A DNA stretch of 64,000 bases from Paludibacter sp. (GCA_028710415.1 JAQTUE010000022.1:1-64000), one strand, 5' to 3'; counted from the stretch's first letter, positions 8,644-17,714 are shown. Numbers and translations are program-made. Notes: generated from the sequence alone by a model not told the origin.

Positions 8644-10842
8644 CTACCATACAAATACTACCCTGATACCGTCAGGATTATTTTCAAAGCTTAGAAAACA
8701 AGTTCTGCTTGATGCATCCCAGATATTCTGTGTTCCTTTTAGTGCAATTCCCTGAGCATCTGTTATCGTTACTTTTTTAGGAACCGAAGGCAAAAGCACG
8801 CGCATTACATTCGTAGTATTGACAGGACTCTTTGCAATAAAAGAATACCGATGTTTAGTTCTTGATTCATCATATATTCTTGATGCTGCCGCCAGGACCT
8901 GAGGTTTTAAAGGATTCTGCACCCGATTAATGTTGAACAGGTAAGCCTGTTCCCCGGGCAGAACTGTTTTCTCGTTCAGTACCGGTATCTTCGGATCAAA
9001 CAGATCGATAAACTTTCCTTTTATAACAAATGGTTTATCATTGACATTTTCGTCCATGACAGATATGATCTCAAAAGGTCCCCGGTTTAAATAAAAATAG
9101 TTTTTAAACTCAAGTTTACCTTTCGCTGTATTATTTTCATACAGGTTCTGGATCCTGTCAACAAAAGCCTGGTCTTCTTTTTGTGTCAGCACCAATTCTT
9201 TAGGATCTTTACGTATGACACATACCTTTCCTTTCCCAACTGAATAGACTCCATCTTTTAACGGATTAGCGAGTCCTAATTCTTTGAAGAGGTGTTCAGA
9301 AGGGGCTTTGAAAGTGTTATTATCGGTATTCCACCATTCCTGAACCGTTTGGAACGGATCATTGTCACGTCCGCAATAGACCAGTACTCCGCCCTTTCTG
9401 ACCCAGTCAGCGATATGTTTATGTGCCAGCGGATCCAATGGTTTCATATTTGAATACGACATGATAAGAAGGCTTACCTCTTTCCACGTTTCAGGGTAGG
9501 CTGCATTTTCAATATGCAGGGTTTTTACCGGTATACCCCTTTTCAATAAAGGCAATGCCTGACCATAGAAGTTGGATAATTGTGGATCTTCGTATCCATC
9601 ATGCGTTGGGAAACGTTGAAACATCAAGGTATTGGACATTAGTATGCAAATACCTGCAGAACCATTGACCTTATTTTCTGAGGATGGCATCTGATTCAAC
9701 GAGTTCACCATGACCTGCATTTGTGTAGAATAAAAGCGTGGTATCGTTTTCTTTTCCTGACTGTTGGCACTGGTACGGTATAATCCCTGATAAATGCGTT
9801 CAGGCCAAGGCATTATTTCAAAATTGGCAATGTTTGGATAGAGCAATTGAGCTGTAAATGTTGCTTCGTAATTTTTCTTGTAATCAACCCAATCTTTTGA
9901 GCGGTCTTCTATTGGATCAGTCAGAAAAAATAGTTTACGTCCGGTAGGTGCGGTCATTGATTCCATCGAACCGTATTCGAGAAATGCAGTTTCGAAAACC
10001 CGTTCTTTAGCCAGGCCGTTATAATAGTTTGGCTCACGCGAAGTTCCCGTCCATATCTGGGCAATATAACCATCGACACAAGCCATAGAAGCTAAACTGG
10101 CTTCAGGACTTACAATCATCCACTGCGAATAGTTGATCAGTGAATGTGTTGGTACATAGCAACGAACATTCATCCCTTTACTTTTGCCATACGCTTTCGC
10201 GTACGTAAAGACATTTTCCAGTGCTTTGTAATAGAGTTGATATTTTAGTTTGTTGGATAGATATGTGTTTTCAGCAGATTCATGTTGAGGGCGCCAATCG
10301 AAATGGTAATATTTTTTCCATTCTCTTTTGAAAGCATCGCTATATCCTGAACGTGCCCAGAATTCAGGTTCTTCAAGGTATATGGCATCTATTCCGGCAT
10401 CGATGACCCTTTTTATATGCTCTTCTTTTATATATTTTAGAAAGTTTTCGGTTGGCACAATATATGGAACCAAATGACCGTGCCAGATAGTATCACCGTT
10501 CTGTTGCACTTGTCCTTCATCTAAATGAGATTTCCCATCCCACGCTCCCGTGAAATAATCTTTGTATTCACCCCAGGCAATGCCTGTCATAAAATGGGTT
10601 GTATAACCATGCTCCCGCCAGGAGTTGACTCGTTCTTCAAAAAGTTGTTTTTTATGGTCGGATGGATTTCCACCAATACCGTAGATGATAGCTACGTCTC
10701 CACGATTGTCGATGGTAGAGCGCCACGGTTGTGATGTTTGAAATACTGTTTTCTCGGGTTTTCCCTTTTCTGTGGTTGATTGACAGAAAAGAGAGTTGGA
10801 AAGAGTCGCCAGAAATAATAAAATAAAGTGCTGTTTTTTCAT
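8644..10842 (-). CDS. Putative glycoside hydrolase, TIM barrel plus GATase-like domain, family unassigned
   Basis: This is a 732-residue secreted protein with a signal peptide (about 1-20, ending SLFCQ). Residues about 60-400 read as a TIM barrel with a carbohydrate-active look. They include GDVAIIYGIGGNPSDHKK, aromatic-rich strands (TGIAWGEYKDYFTGAWDG) and IDAIYLEEPEFWARSGYS, with Glu157, Glu158 and Glu160 as natural acid/base candidates. Residues about 400-560 resemble the beta-galactosidase trimerisation / class-I-GATase-like fold (GIPVKTLHIENAAYPETWKEV, HIADWVRKGGVLVYCG). The C-terminus is a beta domain. The domain order is like GH42-type clan GH-A enzymes, but I recognise no established family signature. 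It is followed by GH78 on the same strand, so a role in the same glycan is plausible. Substrate and mechanism are unknown. Confidence 0.75.
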   Translation of the reverse strand: MKKQHFILLFLATLSNSLFCQSTTEKGKPEKTVFQTSQPWRSTIDNRGDVAIIYGIGGNPSDHKKQLFEERVNSWREHGYTTHFMTGIAWGEYKDYFTGAWDGKSHLDEGQVQQNGDTIWHGHLVPYIVPTENFLKYIKEEHIKRVIDAGIDAIYLEEPEFWARSGYSDAFKREWKKYYHFDWRPQHESAENTYLSNKLKYQLYYKALENVFTYAKAYGKSKGMNVRCYVPTHSLINYSQWMIVSPEASLASMACVDGYIAQIWTGTSREPNYYNGLAKERVFETAFLEYGSMESMTAPTGRKLFFLTDPIEDRSKDWVDYKKNYEATFTAQLLYPNIANFEIMPWPERIYQGLYRTSANSQEKKTIPRFYSTQMQVMVNSLNQMPSSENKVNGSAGICILMSNTLMFQRFPTHDGYEDPQLSNFYGQALPLLKRGIPVKTLHIENAAYPETWKEVSLLIMSYSNMKPLDPLAHKHIADWVRKGGVLVYCGRDNDPFQTVQEWWNTDNNTFKAPSEHLFKELGLANPLKDGVYSVGKGKVCVIRKDPKELVLTQKEDQAFVDRIQNLYENNTAKGKLEFKNYFYLNRGPFEIISVMDENVNDKPFVIKGKFIDLFDPKIPVLNEKTVLPGEQAYLFNINRVQNPLKPQVLAAASRIYDESRTKHRYSFIAKSPVNTTNVMRVLLPSVPKKVTITDAQGIALKGTQNIWDASSRTCFLSFENNPDGIRVVFVW

Positions 10843-11363
10843 GGTTTTATTTGCTGTTTTAAATTCGTGGCAAGTTGTTTAAGACTTGCTTTCTGCAAAC
10901 AGAGTGCAAATATGTGAAAACAGGATTATTTTTAAGGTTATTTTCCGGTTATTTTTGATGTAATCTTATTAACCTGTGATGAAATTATTAACGGGAACAT
11001 TATTATACTCTATTCTATTGTTCAACCTAAATAGTAAACCTATAACTCTTTATCTTTAAAATAGGGTCTGCTGAGAAATTCAGGCCACATTTAAATAAAT
11101 AAAAATAACGAGAGTAGTATGTTTGATTAATGAAAGATAGTATTTATGAATCTATTTAGTTTTTTGAAATGTTGTTATCAATAACCTTGCTGAGAAAATC
11201 AGTCAATACATGATAAAAAAATACAGGAGCGCTACTCCCGCAAATTTGACTAAGTTCAATACCAATTTCTCATTTCTCATTCCTCATTCCTTCCTCATTG
11301 CCTCTTATTCATTACTTTCTCACTACCTTAACACTGTAATTGAATAAATGACGAATAAATTAT

Positions 11364-11452
11364 CCATACATGTTCCATATATATTCCATATCTTTATAAT
11401 ATTGGAATATATATGGAACATATATGGAACAAATATGGAATATATATGGAAT
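11364..11452. repeat. AT-rich palindrome of GGAATATATATGGAAC units
   Basis: A perfect 17-bp stem (TGTTCCATATATATTCC at 11371-11387, complement at 11404-11420) is followed by further TATGGAACA / TATGGAATA units to 11452. It would fold into a long hairpin. There is no T-tract and no nearby gene end, so I do not call it a terminator. Confidence 0.7.
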
Positions 11453-11781
11453 ACCACCGATATGGTATTGATATGATGGTGGAACCTTCATGCCGGTGTA
11501 AATGCTAAAATAGTTGATCCTGTGAATTAAAATCCATTTAACATCATTTTCTTTAATACGTGAATTAAAGCGTAATATTTTACTGCGTTACATTGTGGAT
11601 ATAAGCAGATTGATTGATACTTACAGTTTCCAGATACCCGGACTGTTCCTTTTGTGGCAAGGACGAGATTAATACAAAGTCATAGAAATAGCTAATTTCA
11701 AAGATTTCATTCAATATAAATCGATAACTAAACGACATTGGATAAAGATTGCAGATTTTATCCCGGGGAATAAGCTAGGCC

Positions 11782-11805
11782 AAAAAAAAAACCAACATTT
11801 GTTGG
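11782..11805 (-). terminator. Terminator-like hairpin reading minus strand
   Basis: On the minus strand a short CCAACAAATGTTGG hairpin is followed directly by ten T residues (complement of the A-run 11782-11791). The stem is only about 6 bp. The nearest upstream minus-strand gene ends at 12750, 950 bp away, so it may terminate a long 3' region or a gene that has decayed. Confidence 0.45.
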
Positions 11806-12105
11806 CTTCAATTTTTGATTAAATGGTGACTTAAAACCAGCCAAAACTAATTGATTTGGACTGACATAATCGGGTGTTTATACACGCTTTTGAGGAGCTA
11901 TTTTCATATATCCTTGCATATGGCTATACAAAAATAACGATATGGTACTGATTAATAGATGGTTTATTCTTTTTCGGCAGACCCTGAATACTGCCTTGTT
12001 TTTTCTTTTCTGAAAGCTGTTTTTACGAAAGAATTATCATTTTTACAGGCATTGGTCTGGATAAAAAAACAATCCTTTTTTTCCTAACATGGACAAGCCA
12101 GAATT

Positions 12106-12195
12106 AAGAATAGAATTAAGAATGGAACGCTGATTAACGCTGATTTGGCGGATTAAAAACGGATATGAAAAATACTTCGTATTTTGATTTTAAAC
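12106..12195. repeat. Shared intergenic block A, copy 1
   Basis: This segment includes GCTGATTTGGCGGATTAAAA and a CGTATTTTGATTTTAA tail. It recurs, diverged, on the opposite strand at about 28814-28905, where the complement reads AGGCGGAATAAAAAACGGAT and ends in the identical CGTATTTTGATTTTAA. It is non-coding. Block B (12540-12590) follows it here, as it does in the other copy. Confidence 0.65.
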
Positions 12196-12292
12196 CTACC
12201 TTGTACAAGTCCGAATGAAAGAGTTAAATAACGGTCAAGATATATTGTCCCATTTTAAATTGATATTTTAATCAAAAGTACTTGAAATATAG

Positions 12293-12500
12293 ATCACATA
12301 GTTGCACTTAGTCACATAGTTGCACATAGTTTAAATCCCTTTGAACATGAACATACTTGGTTTAGATTTAGAATACATAGAACACATAGTCAATTACTTC
12401 CGCATTCGAAGCGAAAAACTTGAAGTATTGAAACTATGTATTCTATGTCTACTAATTAACAAGCTATGTGAATCTATGTGTCTATGTGGAACTATGTGAT
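12293..12500. repeat. 208-bp nested palindromic element
   Basis: The outer 40-bp arms (12293-12332 and 12461-12500) match as inverted repeats at about 34 of 40 positions and are themselves built from CACATAGTTG-type units. An inner pair (AGAATACATAG / CTATGTATTCT) makes it nested. It lies between blocks A and B of a sequence that is contiguous in its other copy at 28.7-28.9 kb, so it looks inserted. No coding frame is visible. Confidence 0.7.
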
Positions 12501-12539
12501 TGAAAATAAGACATTAAATTATTCCACGTACTTAGTAAT

Positions 12540-12590
12540 AAATTATGCAATATCGTTCCCAAAAATACACGAAATTGAGAGTTAAGATAC
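12540..12590. repeat. Shared intergenic block B, copy 1
   Basis: AATTATGCAATAT and GAAATTGAGAGTTAAG flank a variable A-rich centre. The same two phrases, same spacing class, occur on the opposite strand at about 28734-28783. Together with block A this shows that two intergenic regions 16 kb apart share ancestry. Confidence 0.65.
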
Positions 12591-12749
12591 TAAGGAGCTG
12601 TTTTTATGTCAGCCGTAAAAGTTGTCCAATATGCCTGTTAATACTAAAAGGGAAAACTACAGGTCTAATTTCCCGTGAGGAATCAATATATTCATCCAGT
12701 AGCGGGGAATATATTTCCTGAAATTAATTTAAATAACGTAGTTTTAATA

Positions 12750-15329
12750 TTATTTTTTGGTAGTACGTCTTTTTTCGACTGAGAAATCAGAGAAGGAGAC
12801 CGGATATTCTTTACCCATCATCTTTTTATATTCCTTGACAAACAGGAAATATCGTTTTTGAGCTTCGTTAATCTGCCTTAGTTTTGTCAACGCATGAATC
12901 GAGTAATAAACTGCATCTTCGTTGATTGGATCAATGTAAAACAAGGCGTCACATAAAATAATTGTCTGACTATATTCCTCATTTAAGAAACATTTCTCGG
13001 CATTCATTAATAGCGCAGGTTCAAGAATCTTCTCCATATTTTCTTTAAAGGAATCAAATTCGGGAAGGTCAATAGATTTTAGAAATTTGCCCTGTCTAAT
13101 AATATCGATAAATTCAGAACTATTTTGTTCAACAGTATTTGCATTGATCATTTCAATGCAACGGATATAATCACAATGACATAAAGCAGGTAGAATAATA
13201 ATTTTAAACAGCCCTTTTTCATAAATAAGTTCAATCCCATCCAACTCTTTCATTATTTTTCGGAGATGATTGATGGTCACTCCTCTTGAATTTTTTACTT
13301 TGTCTTCAGGTTTGTCCGGCCAAAGGAGTTCACTTAATTCTTGTGATGAGATCCCCTCTAACAAACTGTATTGGAGTATAGTCAAAAAAGTCTGCTTCAA
13401 TTTAGAGCTGAACATGTAGGTAATGTCTTTATTTTTTCTGTCAATCACTCTAAACTGGCCAAACAAATAAATGCTGTTAGGTCTTGGTGCTATATGCTGA
13501 ATTTGTGAAGTTTGTTCTGAGTTGTTTTCATCTGTATTCAGAAAGACTTTCTCTTGCTCTTCTTGTAACTTTTTCTTTTTGCGTCTTACAAGTATGAATA
13601 GTGTTGATACGCCCAATAGTAGAAAGGTGAGAATTAATATTATAATTAGCCTGTTACTGTCAGCCTTTGTTTCTTGTAAGGTTAATTCCTCATAACTGAT
13701 TGGTGGAAAAGTCAAGGAATACACCTTAATAACAGAAGAGATATCAAAATTGTCAAATTCCTGAATAACAGCAAATAAACAGTTCATGTTGGATGAATAG
13801 TATATATTTGCTTTTGTTTTTATTTTTTCTGATCGAATAGGAATTGAGTCACCTAAGATTTTATACGAACCATCTTTGATTGAAAACCGGTAAAGTTTAA
13901 GGAACGTTTTTGAGAAATGTTCCGGATAGCAAAGGGTATAAAAACTGTTATCATTCGGAATAATCAACTCCCTCACCGGAACGACATTTTCCTTGTTCCA
14001 TGATAATTCCCACAGTTTAGTAACAGAGTTATCATTCAAATTAATCTTATGTAAATCATAAAAATAACGACGTCCAACTACCTGTTCGCCTGATTCATTC
14101 CCCATACCACCGAATATATAAAGTGAATTATTTTCTTTGCGGTATCCCATTGATGAAAAATAGCGGGGGTTAATCTTATCACCGGTCAACAGCAAAGAAT
14201 CCCATTTATTCGTACTGAAGTTATACGAGAACAGGCTTTTGCTGTATTGCATATTACCAAAACCGCCAAAACCGCCGAATCCACCGAAAATATAATAGCG
14301 TTTGTTACCGGGATCAAAACTGGCGCTATGATGATGCAGTTGCATGTAAACAGAGGCATAGCTGGCAATACTCCATTGTTTTGTTTTTAAGTCAAGAACA
14401 GCTACGTTCGGCCCTTTTTCTTTTTTCTCATTACACACCTCATAGACATACAATTTTTTTGCATCACTATCTAAAAAGTTTGTCCCCGAAAATATATCGA
14501 CAGGGCATTTCTCCTGAAATGCCTCCGATATTTTATTTCCGGTACGGACATTGTAAGTTATAAGTGAATCTCTATTAAAGATGTACAGGTTATCTGTTTT
14601 AGTATCAAAGTTACAACCCGCAATTCTGGCAGATTTGAATATCTTTTTATAGGACCAGTAATAAGCATCATTGATCAGCCAGACCGGATTGCTTATGTGA
14701 CCAAAGCTTTCACCTTTATTATTATGGGCTTCATTCCCTTTACTTTCTTTGAGTAGAAACGTATACGTGTGTGAGTTGTCGGATACGGATAACTCTTTAA
14801 TGGCAAAGGAAGGTACATCGATTAAATACTCACTTCGTCCGAAACAAATGTCAGGTCTCCATTCTTGAGGCAGATGGATATCGTTTACTTTGAATAACAG
14901 GTTATTGAGGCTTAACGATAGGGTGTGGTTCTTAGAATCAAAAACTATGGAAACTCTGAACCAATTGAGTTTCTGTAATTTTTCATTGCTTAACTTTACA
15001 GTAATCAGATTCTTTCCACCTTCTTTGTTAAATTTAAACAAAGTAAAAGAGCCGTCAATGTAGTACGAAAGATTATAAGTTTTGTCGGCTTCATTATTTT
15101 TGATTCGGACGATATACCCGAAGTGAGAAGGCTCAAGCAGAGAGATATCAAAGCTGATATCCAGTTTTTCTGAAAACAAAGGCGATTTATTCCCAAAAAC
15201 ATCATATGATGTACGTTCGTCAATAAGACGTTCACTGCCATTAAATTTTAATCCACTTGCAAATGAGTTTGTATGAAATGACAGGAAAATCAGTAGAAGG
15301 AAACCGGGATAATAGTAGTGTCGTTTCAT
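12750..15329 (-). CDS. Membrane one-component regulator: LamG/Kelch sensor plus SARP-like DNA-binding domain
   Basis: This 859-residue protein probably senses a periplasmic signal and regulates transcription directly. I start it at the ATG at 15329 (MKRHYYYPGFLLLIFLSFHT), which gives a clean signal peptide; the open frame continues upstream only to a TTG. A LamG-like beta-sandwich (about 25-220) comes first. A Kelch/galactose-oxidase-type propeller follows (about 225-545, with YYIFGGFGGFGGFG and SLYIFGGMGNESG blades). Then come one TM helix (about 561-580), a basic stop-transfer RRKKKK, and a cytoplasmic SARP-type winged helix (about 620-715, SSQELSELLWPDKPEDKVKN, RGVTINHLRKIMKEL). A helical activator/TPR-like domain runs to the end. 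No kinase or receiver domain is present. It is divergent from the GH76/SusCD locus, so it is the likely local regulator. The assignment to that operon is inference. Confidence 0.82.
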   Translation of the reverse strand: MKRHYYYPGFLLLIFLSFHTNSFASGLKFNGSERLIDERTSYDVFGNKSPLFSEKLDISFDISLLEPSHFGYIVRIKNNEADKTYNLSYYIDGSFTLFKFNKEGGKNLITVKLSNEKLQKLNWFRVSIVFDSKNHTLSLSLNNLLFKVNDIHLPQEWRPDICFGRSEYLIDVPSFAIKELSVSDNSHTYTFLLKESKGNEAHNNKGESFGHISNPVWLINDAYYWSYKKIFKSARIAGCNFDTKTDNLYIFNRDSLITYNVRTGNKISEAFQEKCPVDIFSGTNFLDSDAKKLYVYEVCNEKKEKGPNVAVLDLKTKQWSIASYASVYMQLHHHSASFDPGNKRYYIFGGFGGFGGFGNMQYSKSLFSYNFSTNKWDSLLLTGDKINPRYFSSMGYRKENNSLYIFGGMGNESGEQVVGRRYFYDLHKINLNDNSVTKLWELSWNKENVVPVRELIIPNDNSFYTLCYPEHFSKTFLKLYRFSIKDGSYKILGDSIPIRSEKIKTKANIYYSSNMNCLFAVIQEFDNFDISSVIKVYSLTFPPISYEELTLQETKADSNRLIIILILTFLLLGVSTLFILVRRKKKKLQEEQEKVFLNTDENNSEQTSQIQHIAPRPNSIYLFGQFRVIDRKNKDITYMFSSKLKQTFLTILQYSLLEGISSQELSELLWPDKPEDKVKNSRGVTINHLRKIMKELDGIELIYEKGLFKIIILPALCHCDYIRCIEMINANTVEQNSSEFIDIIRQGKFLKSIDLPEFDSFKENMEKILEPALLMNAEKCFLNEEYSQTIILCDALFYIDPINEDAVYYSIHALTKLRQINEAQKRYFLFVKEYKKMMGKEYPVSFSDFSVEKRRTTKK

Positions 15330-15822
15330 AACAGTTGAAAAAGGTGTATTTAAGATTGCAAAAATAAACAATAAAACGGATAGAAGAGTTCAAAATAAAA
15401 AAAATGCACGAAGAGTAATCGTTCCTAATGAAAATAAGAGCTTTCTATTCCATTTTTATCATTTATTCTGTAAAATAAAGTAGAATAACTTCAAAAAGTA
15501 ATAACATATTGAATGCAAGACAAATATAAGAATTTAAATGCTTGAAATAGCATGATTAATGTTTTTTTTTATCCAATAACCCCTTTTTAACCCATTAATT
15601 AATCACTGAAATTGATATTTGAGGAAAGTTTCAGAATAATAAAAGGAATACCTGATTTATCACACGAATTATACTCCAGACAAATCTGCTTGATTTTATC
15701 TTCATCCCGATTTATTAATAGCGTAAATATAAATTTATCATACCAAATAACAAAATGCACTTTCACAGTAAGAATGCTTAATTAAATAATAATCCTTAAA
15801 TTAAAAAACAATTATTTTACGT
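15330..15822. promoter_or_regulatory. Divergent intergenic control region
   Basis: These 493 bp lie between the divergent SARP/Kelch regulator and the mannan-type Sus operon, so both promoters should be here. On the minus strand TATATTTG (complement of 15521-15528) fits the Bacteroidota -7 consensus TAnnTTTG. No good -33 TTTG is at the expected distance. On the plus strand I find no convincing TAnnTTTG; the nearest is GATATTTG near 15613. No strong inverted repeat is visible. Confidence 0.45.
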
Positions 15823-17634
15823 ATGAAACAAACAAGATTTTTGAAAACTTTTATGTTCGGTGCCTTTTTGGGAGCTTTAATGCTTATGGCCAATTCCTGC
15901 AATGCTAAAGATGATCCATCAGGAAAGGAAACAGGTACAGTAACCGGTATTGTGGCCGATGAATCCGGAATGCCGGTATCCGATGCCAAAGTTGTGATTT
16001 CTGGAGTTAACGGGTCAGTCACCAGTGCAACAGATGGTAAATATGTAGTAGATAAAGTGACAATAGAATCACATACTATTACATTCTCTAAAGATGGTTA
16101 CAAAACTACCAGTGCTACAGTTACAGCCAGTAAATTTAATGCCAGCAAGTTGGCAACAGTGAACGTATCATTGGTAGAGGCGCCTGCAAAAATTATTGGA
16201 ACTGTAGTTGATGCCCGGAATGGGAATACTCCGCTTGCCGGAGTAACAGTAAGCGTCAGTGCGAATGAAACTGCCGTATCAGGAACAGATGGTAAATATG
16301 AAATCAAGAATCTGCCTGTGACTGATTACATCGTAACATTCAGCAAGACTGATTACGCTACAATTACCCGAACAGTGGCCAAGGACAACTTTGTAAACAA
16401 TGTAGTGACATTGGACGCAAGAATGGGTGGAGTTGAGCTTTTACCAGGTCTGATTGTAGAAGATTTACAAAAAGCAGACAAATGGTATTATAACGAATAT
16501 CGCGGGGGACGTAACGCTGATTCATATCCTCATTGGGATTGGTCAACGGATTATATGAGCACACTCGATTTCAGAGGTGCCTGGGACGAACAAAATGAAG
16601 GCACTACCCTTCAAATCAGGAATAATACGGCAGAACAAAGTAATCCTGCCAGTCTGGATCATTTTGATTCATATGTTTTTGGGAGTAAGAAAATTACGGC
16701 TGACAATAAGATCCTTACACTAAGGTTGCGTACACATGACTCTGATGCAGCTTCTCCGGCATATTATGGCGTTCAGGTGATTGATCTTTCTGCTTCGAAT
16801 CCCACAGCAGTAAAAATAGGTGAAACAAAAACATACGGATCACCCGATTATTCGGATGTTGATTTCGACCTAAGTGCATATGTAGGAAAAGAAGTAATTG
16901 TTGCTATTGGAATCTACCGCAAAGAAACCGGTAATTATTCGAAACAACTGGTACTTCGTGCCATTCGGTTTTCAGACAGGAAAGTAGAAGGTTGGAGCTG
17001 GTTACCTGGCACAGAGGTAATAAATAACTGGAAACTGACAAAGGAAATGGTGCGTTCGACTATGGTTCAAACTAAAAAAACTTTTACCGGCATTAGCCCA
17101 GTCAGTGGAAACAGGGATAACTATAAAGATGCATATCGTTCGTGGAGAACAGTGAATCATATAATGACTGAATGGTCGTTAGTTCCACTTAATAAGGATC
17201 CGGAAGTCTTTGCTTCGGAAGGCTACTTAATTAAAACCCGTGGAAATACAGCTGTTGATACACAAACACCTGAATCCTATTTATATGCGAAATTTGCAAT
17301 TGCCACAGGAAGTAATAAACTGACATTCAAAACGAGATCTTTTGGTGGCAATTACACCTTCTTCAAACTGACAGCAATAAAAGAGGATGGTACAGTTGTA
17401 CACATAGCACCGTCTTCCAATACTGCCCAAGTGGCTTCAGCAGCTGCTGATGGTTGCTGGAAATTCAAACATGACAGCGGTAGTGCCGATAATCCGGATA
17501 GTTATGCTACATTCGTGTATGACCTGTCACAATTTAATGGGAATAATGTTGTTATTGCTCTAGGCGTTTATAAAGGGGAATCAACAAATACAGACGAAAA
17601 CAAACTTGTAATTTATAACCTGACTATAAATTAG
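15823..17634 (+). CDS. Surface lipoprotein, two CarboxypepD-type repeats plus duplicated jelly roll
   Basis: This 603-residue predicted lipoprotein (lipobox MANSC, Cys26) is the first gene of the GH76/SusCD operon. Two carboxypeptidase-regulatory-like beta-sandwiches follow (about 42-125, TGIVADESGMPVSDAKVVIS, and about 127-205, GTVVDARNGNTPLAGVTVSV). Each carries the family-typical GxV.D...PL.GV..S...DGKY pattern. The remaining 400 residues contain a duplicated domain. FDLSAYVGKEVIVAIGIYR in the first half matches YDLSQFNGNNVVIALGVYK near the C-terminus, each preceded by LTLRLRTHD / LTFKTRSFG strands. This looks like two jelly-roll, carbohydrate-binding-type modules on a stalk. The order before GH76 and SusCD suggests a surface glycan-binding protein. 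No catalytic motif is recognised. An 80-bp gap with a hairpin separates it from GH76. Confidence 0.75.
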   Translation: MKQTRFLKTFMFGAFLGALMLMANSCNAKDDPSGKETGTVTGIVADESGMPVSDAKVVISGVNGSVTSATDGKYVVDKVTIESHTITFSKDGYKTTSATVTASKFNASKLATVNVSLVEAPAKIIGTVVDARNGNTPLAGVTVSVSANETAVSGTDGKYEIKNLPVTDYIVTFSKTDYATITRTVAKDNFVNNVVTLDARMGGVELLPGLIVEDLQKADKWYYNEYRGGRNADSYPHWDWSTDYMSTLDFRGAWDEQNEGTTLQIRNNTAEQSNPASLDHFDSYVFGSKKITADNKILTLRLRTHDSDAASPAYYGVQVIDLSASNPTAVKIGETKTYGSPDYSDVDFDLSAYVGKEVIVAIGIYRKETGNYSKQLVLRAIRFSDRKVEGWSWLPGTEVINNWKLTKEMVRSTMVQTKKTFTGISPVSGNRDNYKDAYRSWRTVNHIMTEWSLVPLNKDPEVFASEGYLIKTRGNTAVDTQTPESYLYAKFAIATGSNKLTFKTRSFGGNYTFFKLTAIKEDGTVVHIAPSSNTAQVASAAADGCWKFKHDSGSADNPDSYATFVYDLSQFNGNNVVIALGVYKGESTNTDENKLVIYNLTIN

Positions 17635-17656
17635 AAAAAAGGTTTTTAGATTTGAT

Positions 17657-17686
17657 TATCCGTTGCATATTGCTATGCAACGGATA
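17657..17686. other. Intercistronic hairpin
   Basis: A perfect 12-13 bp stem (TATCCGTTGCAT / ATGCAACGGATA) with a tiny loop lies between the lipoprotein and GH76 genes. No T-tract follows, so it is more likely an mRNA-stabilising or attenuating structure than a terminator. Confidence 0.6.
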
Positions 17687-17714
17687 TATCAATAAACCAT
17701 AACAAAACGAACCA

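Larger units (their letters stand above)
10843..12749. other. 1.9-kb gene-free region with repeats
   Basis: No convincing gene is visible on either strand. Contents I can support: a TCTCATTTCTCATTCC low-complexity tract (about 11269-11330), an AT-rich palindrome (11364-11452), a minus-strand terminator with nothing obvious upstream of it (11782-11805), a block also present inverted near 28.8 kb (12106-12195 and 12540-12590), and a nested palindromic element (12293-12500). The short phrases CTGCTGAGAAATTCAG (about 11070) and TTGCTGAGAAAATCAG (about 11184) are a degenerate repeat pair. The stretch looks like decayed or repeat-colonised DNA. Confidence 0.75.

Noticed and set aside
11260-11335. 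CTCATTTCTCATTCC tract as a possible CRISPR-like array
   Set aside because: Units are short, degenerate and without spacers; it is simple low-complexity sequence.
11970-12085. Short minus-strand open frame of about 38 codons in the 12-kb gap
   Set aside because: No ATG in good context, no recognised motif; too short to call as a gene remnant.
15330-15371. Upstream extension of the SARP/Kelch regulator
   Set aside because: It begins with TTG and would put 14 residues before the natural signal peptide that starts at 15329.
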